Origin: Prostheceraeus crozeri
Lineage: Eukaryota; Platyhelminthes; Polycladida; Euryleptidae
DNA: 64,000 bases
Reading direction: 5' to 3'
Assembly: GCA_907163375.1 (NCBI GenBank)
Contig: CAJQUW010005533.1
Span: 707,001 to 771,000, forward strand
This document shows positions 53,711 through 64,000 of the stretch, in pieces. The translations under genes were made by a program, and so were the position numbers. The notes beneath the pieces were generated by a model. That model ran no database searches and was not told where the DNA came from. It saw nothing but the letters and a program-made list of their open reading frames with translations. How positions within the stretch are numbered: position 1 is the first letter of the stretch; every line of letters begins with the position of its first letter.

Positions 53711-54360
53711 CTCTCCGCGAAGTCGCTGGTTCCGTGATTCTGTTCGAATTGTCTACCATGTCATCCTTATATATGTCGAGTTCTAGATATCTATGCTTTA
53801 AATGCGCATCAGACAGAATTCTCACGAAAAGATTCATCTTTTCACCAATCCTTTTTGTATAATCTTGGAAGAAAATGCCTGGGGAACACCAGTCCCTGTG
53901 CTTTCATTGCAGAGTGAGGAAAGGTTAATTGATCAAAAACAAGAAGGATTGTTCTTTCATGAATCTGATGAATGTTTTAAACACCCTCGATTGCAAGTAG
54001 GCTTAAGTTTCATTTAGATCATTTAGTAGAGAAATCTATCGTTGAAAAACCGAAGCATTACACGTAAGGTAAACGCCCTAACCTTGTAATATGATATAAC
54101 TATGATATATGATTGATGTATGATGATATATACTTGATATATGATAATACTATAAAGACCTTGTATTGATACACTTGTACTTTATATAGAACATGTGCAT
54201 CATACTTTGAAATTAAGATAGTGAGTTTCATAAACGTACTTATGATAAAAACTATGAACTACAGTCATTATCAACATCCAGATATCCTCCCCTACCGTCT
54301 TTGCATGTCTTGTGTATAATTTTAGTAAGGATAAACTGTCAAAAGTAGGGAAAAATCATT

Positions 54361-54565
54361 AAAAATAAATTCTCATTTTAATTTTGACTATTCTCATTTT
54401 GATATTGACAATTCCCATTTTGATATTGACAATTCCCATTTTGATATTGACTATTCTCATTTTGATATTGACAATTCTCATTTCAATCTGGACTATTCTC
54501 ATTTCAATCTGGACTATTCCCATTTCAATTTTGGCTGTTCTCAATTCAATCTGGACTATTCTCAA
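54361..54565. repeat. 21-bp tandem array in the right inverted repeat
   Basis: Reverse-complement copy of the 52281-52485 array with nearly the same unit order. Confidence 0.9.
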
Positions 54566-54591
54566 TTTAATGTTGAAAAGGTATAGTGATA

Positions 54592-57500
54592 CCCCATACT
54601 TATTGAGAGACAGGTTTTTCTGAAGAAAATAGATATCATTCTTTTTTCTTTGATTGTGAATCTTGCATGATCATTTATGTGTTTTTCGAATATTTGTCTA
54701 ACAGTTAAAAGTACCATTTCGTAGTCACAATCTCTTAAGTTATCGAAAATATTTTTATATCAGGATTTTGTTTCTTTGTTTTGATATGTTTTTCAGCACG
54801 TCATTATAGATTAATCGAACTGCTATGCTTGATGTACTCATGGTATTCACCAATGGGTTTGCTTACAATACGAATATATATCACAATGAAACTATAAATA
54901 CACACAATACAATCATTTGAATATATGTAGATCAAACTGATTGAGAAGTTATTCATGTTCCAACATTTAGGCTTTTAACTGTGTATTTGTCAGGCGCTTT
55001 CGCCTATCAACAGCAATAGCTCCCATCAAGACATCATTTAAAATCAGTCAATCATTTAGGCAACTGTACTATCGCGAAAGAGGTATGAATTTATACCAAC
55101 ATACTTAATATATCTACATTTAAACAGTCAATTCTTACAGTAAAACGCTTACAGAAGTAAAATTGCTCAAGGAATGCATTACCAACTTACGTAAATTATG
55201 TGATTTTCAAATGCCTAAGTTAATGTGTGAGATGCTTACTAAATAGCGTAAAAACTGTTTCATTCTTCGTTGATTTGACAACAATTATCCTATTACAAGG
55301 CTGAAGAGGACACACGTTGTGCCTCCCAATTCTATCGCTCCTAATCTCTGTTACGTAATGACATTTGGTGTGGTATTTTCATTCACGAGGAATTTAATCC
55401 TATACAGGTGGATCCCATTACAGAGTGAGACAGTTTGAAGAAGAAAGATGAAATTAAAGATACCGATGAATCCTGAGAAGGACTGATTGTTGCGTTCTCT
55501 ACAGAAATAAAGTTTAATATTTTCAATTACCAGAAAATGTCCAACAATAAACATGTAAACGAGGAAATGCAGACTATCGAAATAGTGAACGAATAATTGC
55601 AGTCAAACGAAATATCTGGGTAGCCGTCAACAAGATGCCATGAAGCCCCGGACCTTATCTTCCCTACGTTGGAAGCCGGGCAGGAAAGTTGCTTCAAGGC
55701 ATTAATGTCAAAAAGCGTCCGTCAAAATCAGTCAATAGAAGAGGTCATCAGCAGGAACTCGAATAGGATTCGTGTTTCGGCCCCTGCTCCTGAACACTCA
55801 GACCCATTCGAGCGGGGCCCTGCATGAATCATGTTATCTATCTAATGACAGACAACTGGCAAAAATAAGACGACACTGTGATTGAAAAACAATGTCTGTA
55901 CGTGAAACAGCAACCACGCAAAGCTACTATGTTAAATTAAATAACGGGCTATTACTTGGGAATCAGAGATGTTGAGGTAAGTGAAATGGAATGACTTTCG
56001 ATGACACTATTTCAAACTTGCAACCTCGCAGTCACTTCAGTCAAAATGAATAGCACGATAGTTATTTTTATCTCATTAGTACGGTTTTCGGGGTGTTTTC
56101 TCATAAATTTTAAATGTCTCCATGATTCGAACTTCCAAATTATTTCTATCGCTATTAATTTTTTCATTGGAGATATGTTCATGATATGCGAATCGTTTTT
56201 TTATGATCATGAGAAAAAATGTGAATCAACTTTCATAAATTGTTGCAAAATGGTGTTCGATCATTGCACTAATATTTAAGATTGAAAAAGTGATATATTT
56301 ATTGCATTCCAATAGTTAAATTGAACTCGCATTTTTTAAAACGGGAATGCACTAGTCTTTTTGCCAAATTTTATTGCATGCTGTTTGATGACAATGCGAA
56401 AAAGGAATAGTGTGAAGTTTTCATTATGACAAATTGCTCACATCTATCAAATCTGAAATTTTCATTCTTAACCGATGATGATTTAATATTTGACAAATGA
56501 GTTTTGGAGCATTTATAAATGAGCAGGTAGGCAGATTATGAAGTTATATTTTCTCAAAATGGTTTCCCCGTCTCTAATATTTATGGATCAATGTTGAGTC
56601 TTCAAGAGTTTCAGTTTACAACAAAAGTAAACTTATCAACTAATTTTTTCGTTCTTACATTTCATTAATCTCTTTCTCTATATTATTTTGCAGATGTCGA
56701 AATTCTTCAAAGTAGCCTATCATGTAAGATGTGTAAAAATTCTGCTTAACTGCTTTCAACTTTCAAGCATGTTTTGTCTACATTATATCGCTCACGTCAT
56801 TTTGTGTATGGCACCAACTATTCAACCATATTGGTCTATCACGATTTAGGATGTCAATTTTCACTTTCCAAGTCTGTATTTGACTACCGTCGAAGTAGCT
56901 TTAAAGAAAAGATACAATGCCCAATTATTTGATATTTCATTCTTCTATAACTTGCGGGTAGCTGAGCCACTTGATGTAATAAGTTATATTGCATGATTGA
57001 ATTTGCTTTATGTCTTCCACCCTCTCACAATGTTAGTGTTGATGAAATTTATGGCAGGTATTTTAACTCAATAAGATTCCCCTCTTTTGAAATGCACATG
57101 TATATCAATTTCAAAATGTCATAACTAGACAATAGGCATCGCGTATATCTCCGAAAGCTATCTGATAAACAAGAAGCAGGAACTTAATTGACTATTTACG
57201 GTCAAGAAATTAATTGAGGAATTTCACTTCATCCTCCCAAGCTAAATCAATGCAATTGAGATACTAAATTTAGCGTAAATCCACATGATCTAGCTTCTTA
57301 CTGATTATAATTCAGTCGTTTTAAGCAAGAGGAGATTATACTCGTTCTGGGATACATAGATAGACTTCCAGTTTCTAACCGTTGCCGAACGAATCGCAGC
57401 AGAATGACACATTTATGAAATATGCTGTTTGAAAGTTATGATCAGCAAAAATGTGAAGCCTGTCACACAAATTATGCTTATCGCTGTTCTGTTGATAAAA

Positions 57501-59550
57501 TAGACAACGTGAAACAATTCTTATCAAAAATAATTATTGATCGGACTGTAGCAACATTCCAAATGCATACATGCACAACAATGTGCGAACTAAACGTGAA
57601 TCTATCAGTTTCCTAGATTAGAGGCACAATTTGCTATTGGCTATGCATTCATGCATGTGTCGCATGTAGGCATAGGGATTGAATAGTAGATTGTGATTAA
57701 TCTTGCTTATCGATCTGGGGATCTGGATCGGTCTGCTCTGGGAATTGTGATGAATCAACTTCGTGATAAACGCATCAAGTTGATCGACAGAAAGCAATTT
57801 CAATTGACATAGAAGATGGTCAACATCATGTTAGCAACCTTAGAGACCTAACTTCAACTTCTTTTGGAAGCATATGATCAACCCTATCATTAAAAGATGC
57901 GCGGCGAAGAATTCAGGTTGGCAGAGGATATCGAAACTAAGGACGCCAATATTCGCATTAGCAGTCATCACAAAGTAAGTAACCCTCTCCTCAGGAAGGG
58001 ATTCTCTTATGAAAGTTTTCGCATTGAAGAACAACGTTTCATATTTCGTAGGGCATTTTGCTTGATCTATTGCGAGTGTGGGACTGAAGACTAAAAGTAT
58101 TTCAATTTAGCTTAAAGCATACAAATTCATATTTTCCCCAGCTCTACTTGTGACAATGGTAATCTGATCATTTTATGATTTATGTCTTCGGTCTCAGATG
58201 ATCCATGATCATCAGTTGTTCGCTTTCAATGATTAATGTTCTGGTTACAGCTTTATGTGTAATGTGCTTCTCCATCTGCAGCTAACGTGTTTTTGTTGAC
58301 CTTCTCTACCAACTTGTTTGTTTTGCTCTTTGAGTAGGCCATAGGCCTACTAGTTGGTGTTCATCTATTTCTCCATGGTTTTGTTAGTGCTTTCATAGAA
58401 TGTCATACGATTTTGAGAACAATCAAAAATATATTTGAGACTCGCAATTAGCACATTAAATGAAATTCAGCGGATATTTATTAAGATCTACTTCAAACAC
58501 AGCAATGATGTGTCGTCTAACTTAGTGCGACTTAAACAGTCAATAAATGCTGCTTCCACAGGGAGCATATCAAATGAAATTTCACTAAATGCGCTGATTG
58601 TGTATCCCAAATTTACTCTCGGGTATGGCTGCAAGTTTACATAGGGAGTTGTGTCAATGTTGAGAGGTGTGAATTAGGTCCGCTGATGATTCCAGATGAT
58701 GGACAAAGGTCTGGTCCCATTTCTCAACTGAGGATACAACTCAATATTTAATTCTGTTTATATTGAGAAGTATATTGTTTTGCACCGCAAATGCCACAGG
58801 AAATCAAATATGAATGCCTAAAGCTTCCAGATTGTACATACATGTACGTAATGTTTGTTTCGTGATAAGCAAAGTGAAATAGTAGGAATATAAAACACCA
58901 ATCCGAAGTAGTTGATCACCACAAGCAAGTATATACTGAACATTTTATGACCAAGTGATGAATTCGGTAGAGTAGAAGATATATTGATTTTAGTCATTTT
59001 TTACACAACTGCATGATTTATATGATGTACGAGTTGTCATTTTTCAAAAAAACGAGGGAAATCATCTTTTCTGTGATGTATATTCTCTTCTTTCTATTTA
59101 GGCCTTTCAGTTGTCCCTGGGTTAGTATATTCTGGCGAATCAGTATTTTGATGTTCATTGTTATAGATCTGCTCTCACTTTGAATAAACATAACTAGTCC
59201 ACACCATTCAAATCAGTTTCTGGGATCTCAATTGTGATTTAAAACCATCGCGCATTTGAATGCATAACCAAAAAATTGCTTAAAGCTGCTAGGGATAAAG
59301 CGCATTTTCAAAAGAGTGGCTTAAAAACCATCTTTGAATGCAATGTACAAGTGATGGTTTTAAAACGCTTAGAAACCTGGATTTAAGAGCATTTAAAGAT
59401 GTTTGTTTAATTGGGACATAGCTTTAAAGCTGGTCTTCTTCCCCTTTGACAGTGCAGCTATTCAATTGATAATAGAAGTCAACACAGCGCGTTAATTGTG
59501 CCTTACGCTAGTGTGTGTTCTGTGCTAAGAGTTATCTATTGTATAATATA
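54592..59550. other. Host intergenic or intron DNA, no gene seen
   Basis: Five kilobases with only short open frames. A GC-richer patch at 55620-55830 (AGCCCCGGACCTTATC, TTCGAGCGGGGCCC) stands out but has no recognisable content. The frame at 57897-58094 and its opposite-strand partner lack family motifs. Around 59230-59400 a loose repeat of AAACCATC/GATGGTTT occurs. Confidence 0.5.
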
Positions 59551-59552
59551 AA

Positions 59553-60015
59553 TGTAAAGAAAGATGTCCTCAGACTTGAACAATTTACACACAAACCTTC
59601 TTTGTCAGTCGTGACGCTGCGTTCCCCCCTGCAAGGTCTCGGAGTGGCTCAAACTAGCTTAATATATGTGGAATATCTGATCAAACTGAATGATTGCACA
59701 ACAGGCTGCTTATGCCTGGCTTTGCCGTGTGGCTGGTAATCACGAATATTTCAGATTGTCAATTCGTCTGGGCATAGAAGAGAAAAATGTCCTCAGACTT
59801 CTATGTAAGCGCAAAACTTCCTTGGCAGTCTTATGGCAGTATATTTCAGATTGCCAATTCGTCTGGGCATAGAAGAGAAAGATGTCCTCAGACTTCTGTG
59901 TAAGCGCAAAACTTCCTTGGTAGTTTTCCTTGGCGAAACTCAGCGTCCACGGCTGTCAGGGAAGTTTTGTGCTTGAATTGTTCAAGTCTGAAGACATCTT
60001 TCTGTCATATGCCGC
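59553..60015. repeat. Foldback repeat with a central 96-bp tandem duplication
   Basis: AGAAAGATGTCCTCAGACTT at about 59558 is matched in inverted form by AAGTCTGAAGACATCTTTCT near 59985, with neighbouring sequence also paired. In the centre a 96-bp block (TTTCAGATTGTCAATTCGTC and so on) occurs twice, from 59747 and 59843. It resembles a non-coding foldback or MITE-like element. Confidence 0.6.
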
Positions 60016-60339
60016 AGGCGAACTGGCACTCAACAATTTCCATGATTGTATATATGTGCATCTTTATATGACTATAATGACTGTAAAATCCATCTAATCA
60101 CCGAAAAAGGTCAATAATGAAGGGTGGAAGTATGTTATTGAAGCCAAGATTAATTAGTTCGCCTAGATAAATCTTGCATCGCATGCCATCATTCGAAGAC
60201 TTCTAAATAAATCTATATATAACATGTTTTTAAACTCCACTCGTGCTTGCGCGATAACACAGTTCTTTGCGAACACGACGAATGAAAACGTCATTTCTGT
60301 CCTTGAAGGGCAAAACAACCCACATGTATTTCTGAAAAT
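60016..60339. other. Intergenic DNA, no gene seen
   Basis: Nothing recognisable between the foldback repeat and the LINE piece. Confidence 0.5.
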
Positions 60340-61240
60340 ACATTGTTGAGGATGGCGTTAACAGCATAAACAGAGAAAAACTAAACAATCTCAGATTTGC
60401 TGATGACATAATGCTATTAGTGAATACAGAAGAATACCTGCAGAGAATCATAGCACGATCATTAAACGAAGGAGGAAGGAAAGATTACATGAAAATGAAC
60501 ATGAAGAATGTGTAATGAAAGAGTAAAGCGAACAAATCGACAAGGAAATTCAAATTGATGGAGAAATACTAGAAGAAGTAAATGAATACCAATACATGTA
60601 CCTTGGAAGATGGCTAATAGCAAAGAACGAAATTGGCAGAGAAATGTATCAAAGAATAAGTACTGGTTGTAGAAGGTTCGGACAACACAGCAAACTATCC
60701 AAACACAGGAACATCCCAATATGCCTTAAACGAAGGTTATTTGATACGGTCATACTGCCATCAATGACGTATGGTGCAGAGGCGTGTACACTAACAAAAC
60801 GGCAAGAATGGAAACTGGCTATGGCACAAGGAAGTATGGAAAGAGCAGTACTAAACATCACGAGGAATGACAAAATACGGAACGAGAACATCAGAGAAAG
60901 GACGAGAATCATTGTCATAACGAGTGAAATCAGAACGATGAAGGGACACTGGGCAAGACACCTAGCCAAAATGAACAACAACAAATGGGCCAAGAAAGTG
61001 CCACGGAATGGGCGCCGCTAGAATGAACCAAGGTGAAAAGGAAGGCCAAGTAGAAGATAGAGAGACGATATTGAGGAGTAGAGCAGGATCAACTGGGCTC
61101 AGAAAACGCAAGATCGATGAAACTGGAACTGGAGGAGGGAGTGGAGGCCATCTGCCAGCAGTGGTACGAAAGGCTGATGATGGCGTTGAGAAAATTGTTT
61201 GTTTCATTACATTTCCGCTAGCCTTCGAAAATGGTAAATG
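60340..61240 (+). pseudogene. RTE-type LINE reverse transcriptase, C-terminal part
   Basis: The first piece reads INREKLNNLRFADDIMLLV with an intact catalytic Asp pair (about 60380-60425). Another frame from 60596 reads YLGRWLIAKNEIGREMYQRI, MTYGAEACTLTKRQEWKL, NITRNDKIRNENIRERT and KGHWARHLAKMNNNKWAKKV, the RTE thumb and tail. After further breaks WRREWRPSASSG is visible near 61130. It is 5'-truncated with at least three frame breaks; the 3' end is near 61240. Confidence 0.8.
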
Positions 61241-64000
61241 TTGATGTTTTCATTAAATACACAAAAACCACGCATCTCGATATTCTTTTCAGCGTCTGTC
61301 GCTATATCATTGTGTGAGTGCTTGTCACAATACGTTTTACTCTTAAAAATATGGTGCCTATCATTATAAAGTGGCGTATTTCATCATTTTTTGTTTTGCT
61401 TTCTTAAGTTTTGCAAGGTGCAGATATGGCGAGTTTTTGTAGACAACCGCATTCGCAAAGTCTCAGAATAAGAATGGCCCAATAAACCAGGAGAGCTTAA
61501 TATAAAGCAGTTTGCACATACCACAACATTTGTCGTGGTCGTGCCTACTCATCAGGTGAATATAAAGACTTTAAAACTTTTATTTGCTGACAGTTACTTA
61601 ATTTCTTGAAAGTATTCTAAATCTCAGCATTCACCTCTCTATCAGGCTATGGATAGATGATGTGATTGCTGGCTCACTTAGCCTAATCTAATATGCTTTA
61701 TCTATCAATTTTTGTTGTTGGGAGGTAAGTATTTGGTGCTGTAAAAATGAAACATTGTTTGACTGCCCGACATATTTCAGCAATTCTACATTGCTGTCAT
61801 CATGGGTTAACTTCAACTGAAGCGAAAACAGTGTGTGTGTGTTCAAATTGTGCTCAAATGTTTTAAACATGATGTTTACATGTTATACCCCATGATGTTT
61901 TACTTGCACTTATGTGGTTACATGACCATTCATGTATCGTGAGAAATTCGTAGATGTAGGCCTCTTTGAAGCGGAGGTTAGCCTCTTCGTTTTAGTGTGT
62001 CAAAATACCAGCATCGAAGTCTGATTTGTATGTTTTTTGTGTTCAATACGGATGTGATGTTGTTGTCGAAATGCTCTTTAATTCTTGTATGTAAAAATCT
62101 TAATGTGGTTCCGATATAACACTATTTGCAAGTTTGGCACTGGAGTTTGCAAACATTTTTCCTGGAACATTTACTTTCATTTTGCTGTTTTATGGGGCAT
62201 CTTTTTGCCCCATACTGGTGGCTTTTTGGTGCATACTGGCGGCTTTCCTCTTTTTGAAAGTAAGTTTCGCATTGATCTTTGTCTTATTAACAAGTTTAAT
62301 AATGATGCCTTCTTTAGCAAGAATTTCTGGCATGTGCTTGGACACATTTTCGGGAATACAATCCACTTTGAAATGGAGAACTTTGTTGTTTCTTTCTTTT
62401 GGTTTTTTATTTTATTCTCCGGGTGATATTCGAAGAATACTCATAAAAATCAACGAGTTACTCGTTGATCTGTAGAATTTTGTCGAAGTTCTTGTCATGT
62501 TCTTGACGCATGTTGGCATGGTAAATGTCTCTATATGTAAACTTCTCGACAAATTGGATCATTAATCTTATTGCACGATATTGTTTGTAGAGCATATACG
62601 CATTCTGAAATACTATGTTCATCTATCTAAAATCAGATACTCCGTTAAGTTGAAAATACGTTTTATGTAGAATATTCTACAGGACGATATTCACATTTCT
62701 TAATTTCAAAAAGCAATTAGCAAAAATTGACTCTATAGTGTCACATCTTATGCCTTCCAAAACACTTAAAAGTCAAAACAACGTTTTTTGAAACTTTCAG
62801 TTTTGCATTTTTTGTCAGATATTGTTGATTTTGAATTGTCTGTAATTCAGAAAAATGGAAGAAATTAGAGCAGTCAAAAAGTAATTTGATGAATTTTATC
62901 AAGCATAAGAGATTGAGTACGCATCTGGAAACGTCATGCTAAGTCGCTGAGTTCTTTTCTTTCTTTCATTGATCATCGATCCGCACAATTTTTTTCAATC
63001 AGAAACTACCGTAAACCTCAACGATTTAGACAGATTGAAATTGCCGCAAGCACGCATCGCTGAGCAGCACCAAGGATTCTTAGCAATATGAGGGATCATC
63101 ATGCTTTCTGAAAATGAAATTTTCTATGTTTTCTACGATTAAATGAAAAGTACTGAGCCAAAAGTTATAATTTTTGACATGTAATGTCTTCAGGTCATTT
63201 CCTTACATGTTCATGCACCCCTGTCTATAAAGCTAAACACATTTTAATTTGGCGAGCCTCTTAATGTCGGCAAACAAAAACATTTTGAGCAGCTTTATCC
63301 ACATTCAACCACATTCTCACATACATTGCCGATCAGAAGCATGATAATAGCACATGCACATGTCAAAAATTATGACTGTAGACTCAATACTTTCCGACTG
63401 ATAAGTGAAAGCACAGGAAATTTCATTTAACCAAAAACTGTAATCTGCATCCCATTGGATTTACATGTGTTTTTCTTTCATCCCATCTGACAAGAAGAGG
63501 AACTCACTAGAACTCGCAGACGTGCCGATTCGTAGCAGACATAGGGTGTACATCATTCTGTGAAAGTCATTTTCGGTCTCGTTCTGTCTGCCGGACTATC
63601 TTCTTTATCGCAGTGTACCAAGCAATAATTTAAAGATTTAATCTTGCTCTCCTGAACACAGAACAAACACTCTACCACCAAGCCTACAGGGCCTACGCCG
63701 GTCTACCGTTTCATTACATTTCAGCCTATCGCTTTCGATTTATATCCTTAAATTTATTGATAGGGAGTCCAATAGAGTATAAATGTACTAAACTGAAGAG
63801 AATTTGCTCATATTGTTTACCGTGTGCATGACACTTCTAAGCATGCGTGAACTTTAAGTAGTAGCGAAGTCTAGCTCAGAGTTAAAAAGTAAGAACGCAG
63901 AAACAGCGATACATTATCAATATATATATATATTTCCATGATATGGCCACATATTCATTTCAAAGAAAAAAAAGCAATCTTGTGTGTTGCTTTTATCCAA
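61241..64000. other. Host DNA, no gene seen
   Basis: AT-rich with short open frames. The frames at 62085-62475 overlap each other in different phases, are hydrophobic and low in complexity, and lack support. A short (TA)n run lies near 63920-63935. Confidence 0.5.

Larger units (their letters stand above)
52257..54589 (-). mobile_element. Tc1/mariner-superfamily element with long array-bearing inverted repeats
   Basis: TA flanks both ends (52255-52256 and 54590-54591). The ends read TCACTATACCTTTTCAACAT in inverted pair. The inverted repeats are unusually long, about 430 bp (to about 52690 and from about 54165), and include an array of about ten 21-bp units. The transposase sits on the minus strand between them. 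Total 2.33 kb. Confidence 0.85.

Noticed and set aside
57897-58094. 65-codon charged frame with an opposing frame on the minus strand
   Set aside because: No family motif and both strands are open, which is typical of chance.
62085-62475. Two 113-codon overlapping frames
   Set aside because: They overlap in different phases, are hydrophobic and low in complexity, and show no domain or start context.

Overview
This window is AT-rich metazoan nuclear DNA, probably from an invertebrate. It is dominated by transposable elements of very different ages. Single-host-gene evidence is thin: two exons with matching splice phase (7739-7940 and 19680-20120, + strand) look like the last two coding exons of one gene. 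Its 11.7-kb intron has filled with transposons. I could not assign the gene to a family, and nothing in the window fixes the species.

Layout, left to right. 1-2160: intergenic DNA with a 64-nt hairpin and an RTE-type LINE scrap. 2173-7055: a full-length, GC-rich, RNase H-bearing LINE on the minus strand with a perfect 12-bp target duplication but several frameshifts. 7739-20120: the host exons and their intron. The intron holds a possible piggyBac scrap, a 478-bp MITE-like element, a hAT-like relic, a LINE relic, a mariner-like element split by a second mariner, and a Tc1-type element with intact ends.

21513-41805: the centrepiece, a 20.3-kb Maverick/Polinton (adintovirus-type endogenous DNA virus). 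It has about 400-bp terminal inverted repeats starting AGT and a perfect 6-bp target duplication (ATCCAC). Its gene set covers replication (protein-primed DNA polymerase B), integration (retroviral-type integrase), packaging (FtsK/A32-like ATPase), maturation (adenain-like protease) and the virion (major capsid protein, penton-like protein, membrane-active pVI/pX-like small proteins, a parvovirus-type phospholipase A2 domain and a long coiled-coil fibre-like protein). Most genes carry frameshifts, so the copy looks dead as a virus, although the integrase core, the fibre-like gene, a pVI-like gene and an orphan gene remain open. A 2.45-kb piggyBac element sits in one of its genes at a TTAA.

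The most unusual signal is a family of about 25-30-nt GC-rich hairpins with 3-nt loops, usually two in tandem. They are scattered through the AT-rich Polinton, both after stop codons and in frame inside genes. They resemble the double-hairpin elements of fungal mitochondria or the Rickettsia palindromic elements, and I know of no description of them in Polintons.

41812-64000: host DNA with three more LINE fragments (one apparently rearranged by 5' inversion, one CR1-like with a lost catalytic residue, one RTE-type), a Tc1/mariner-superfamily element whose long inverted repeats contain 21-bp tandem arrays, and long stretches with no recognisable gene. No tRNA, rRNA or CRISPR array was seen.
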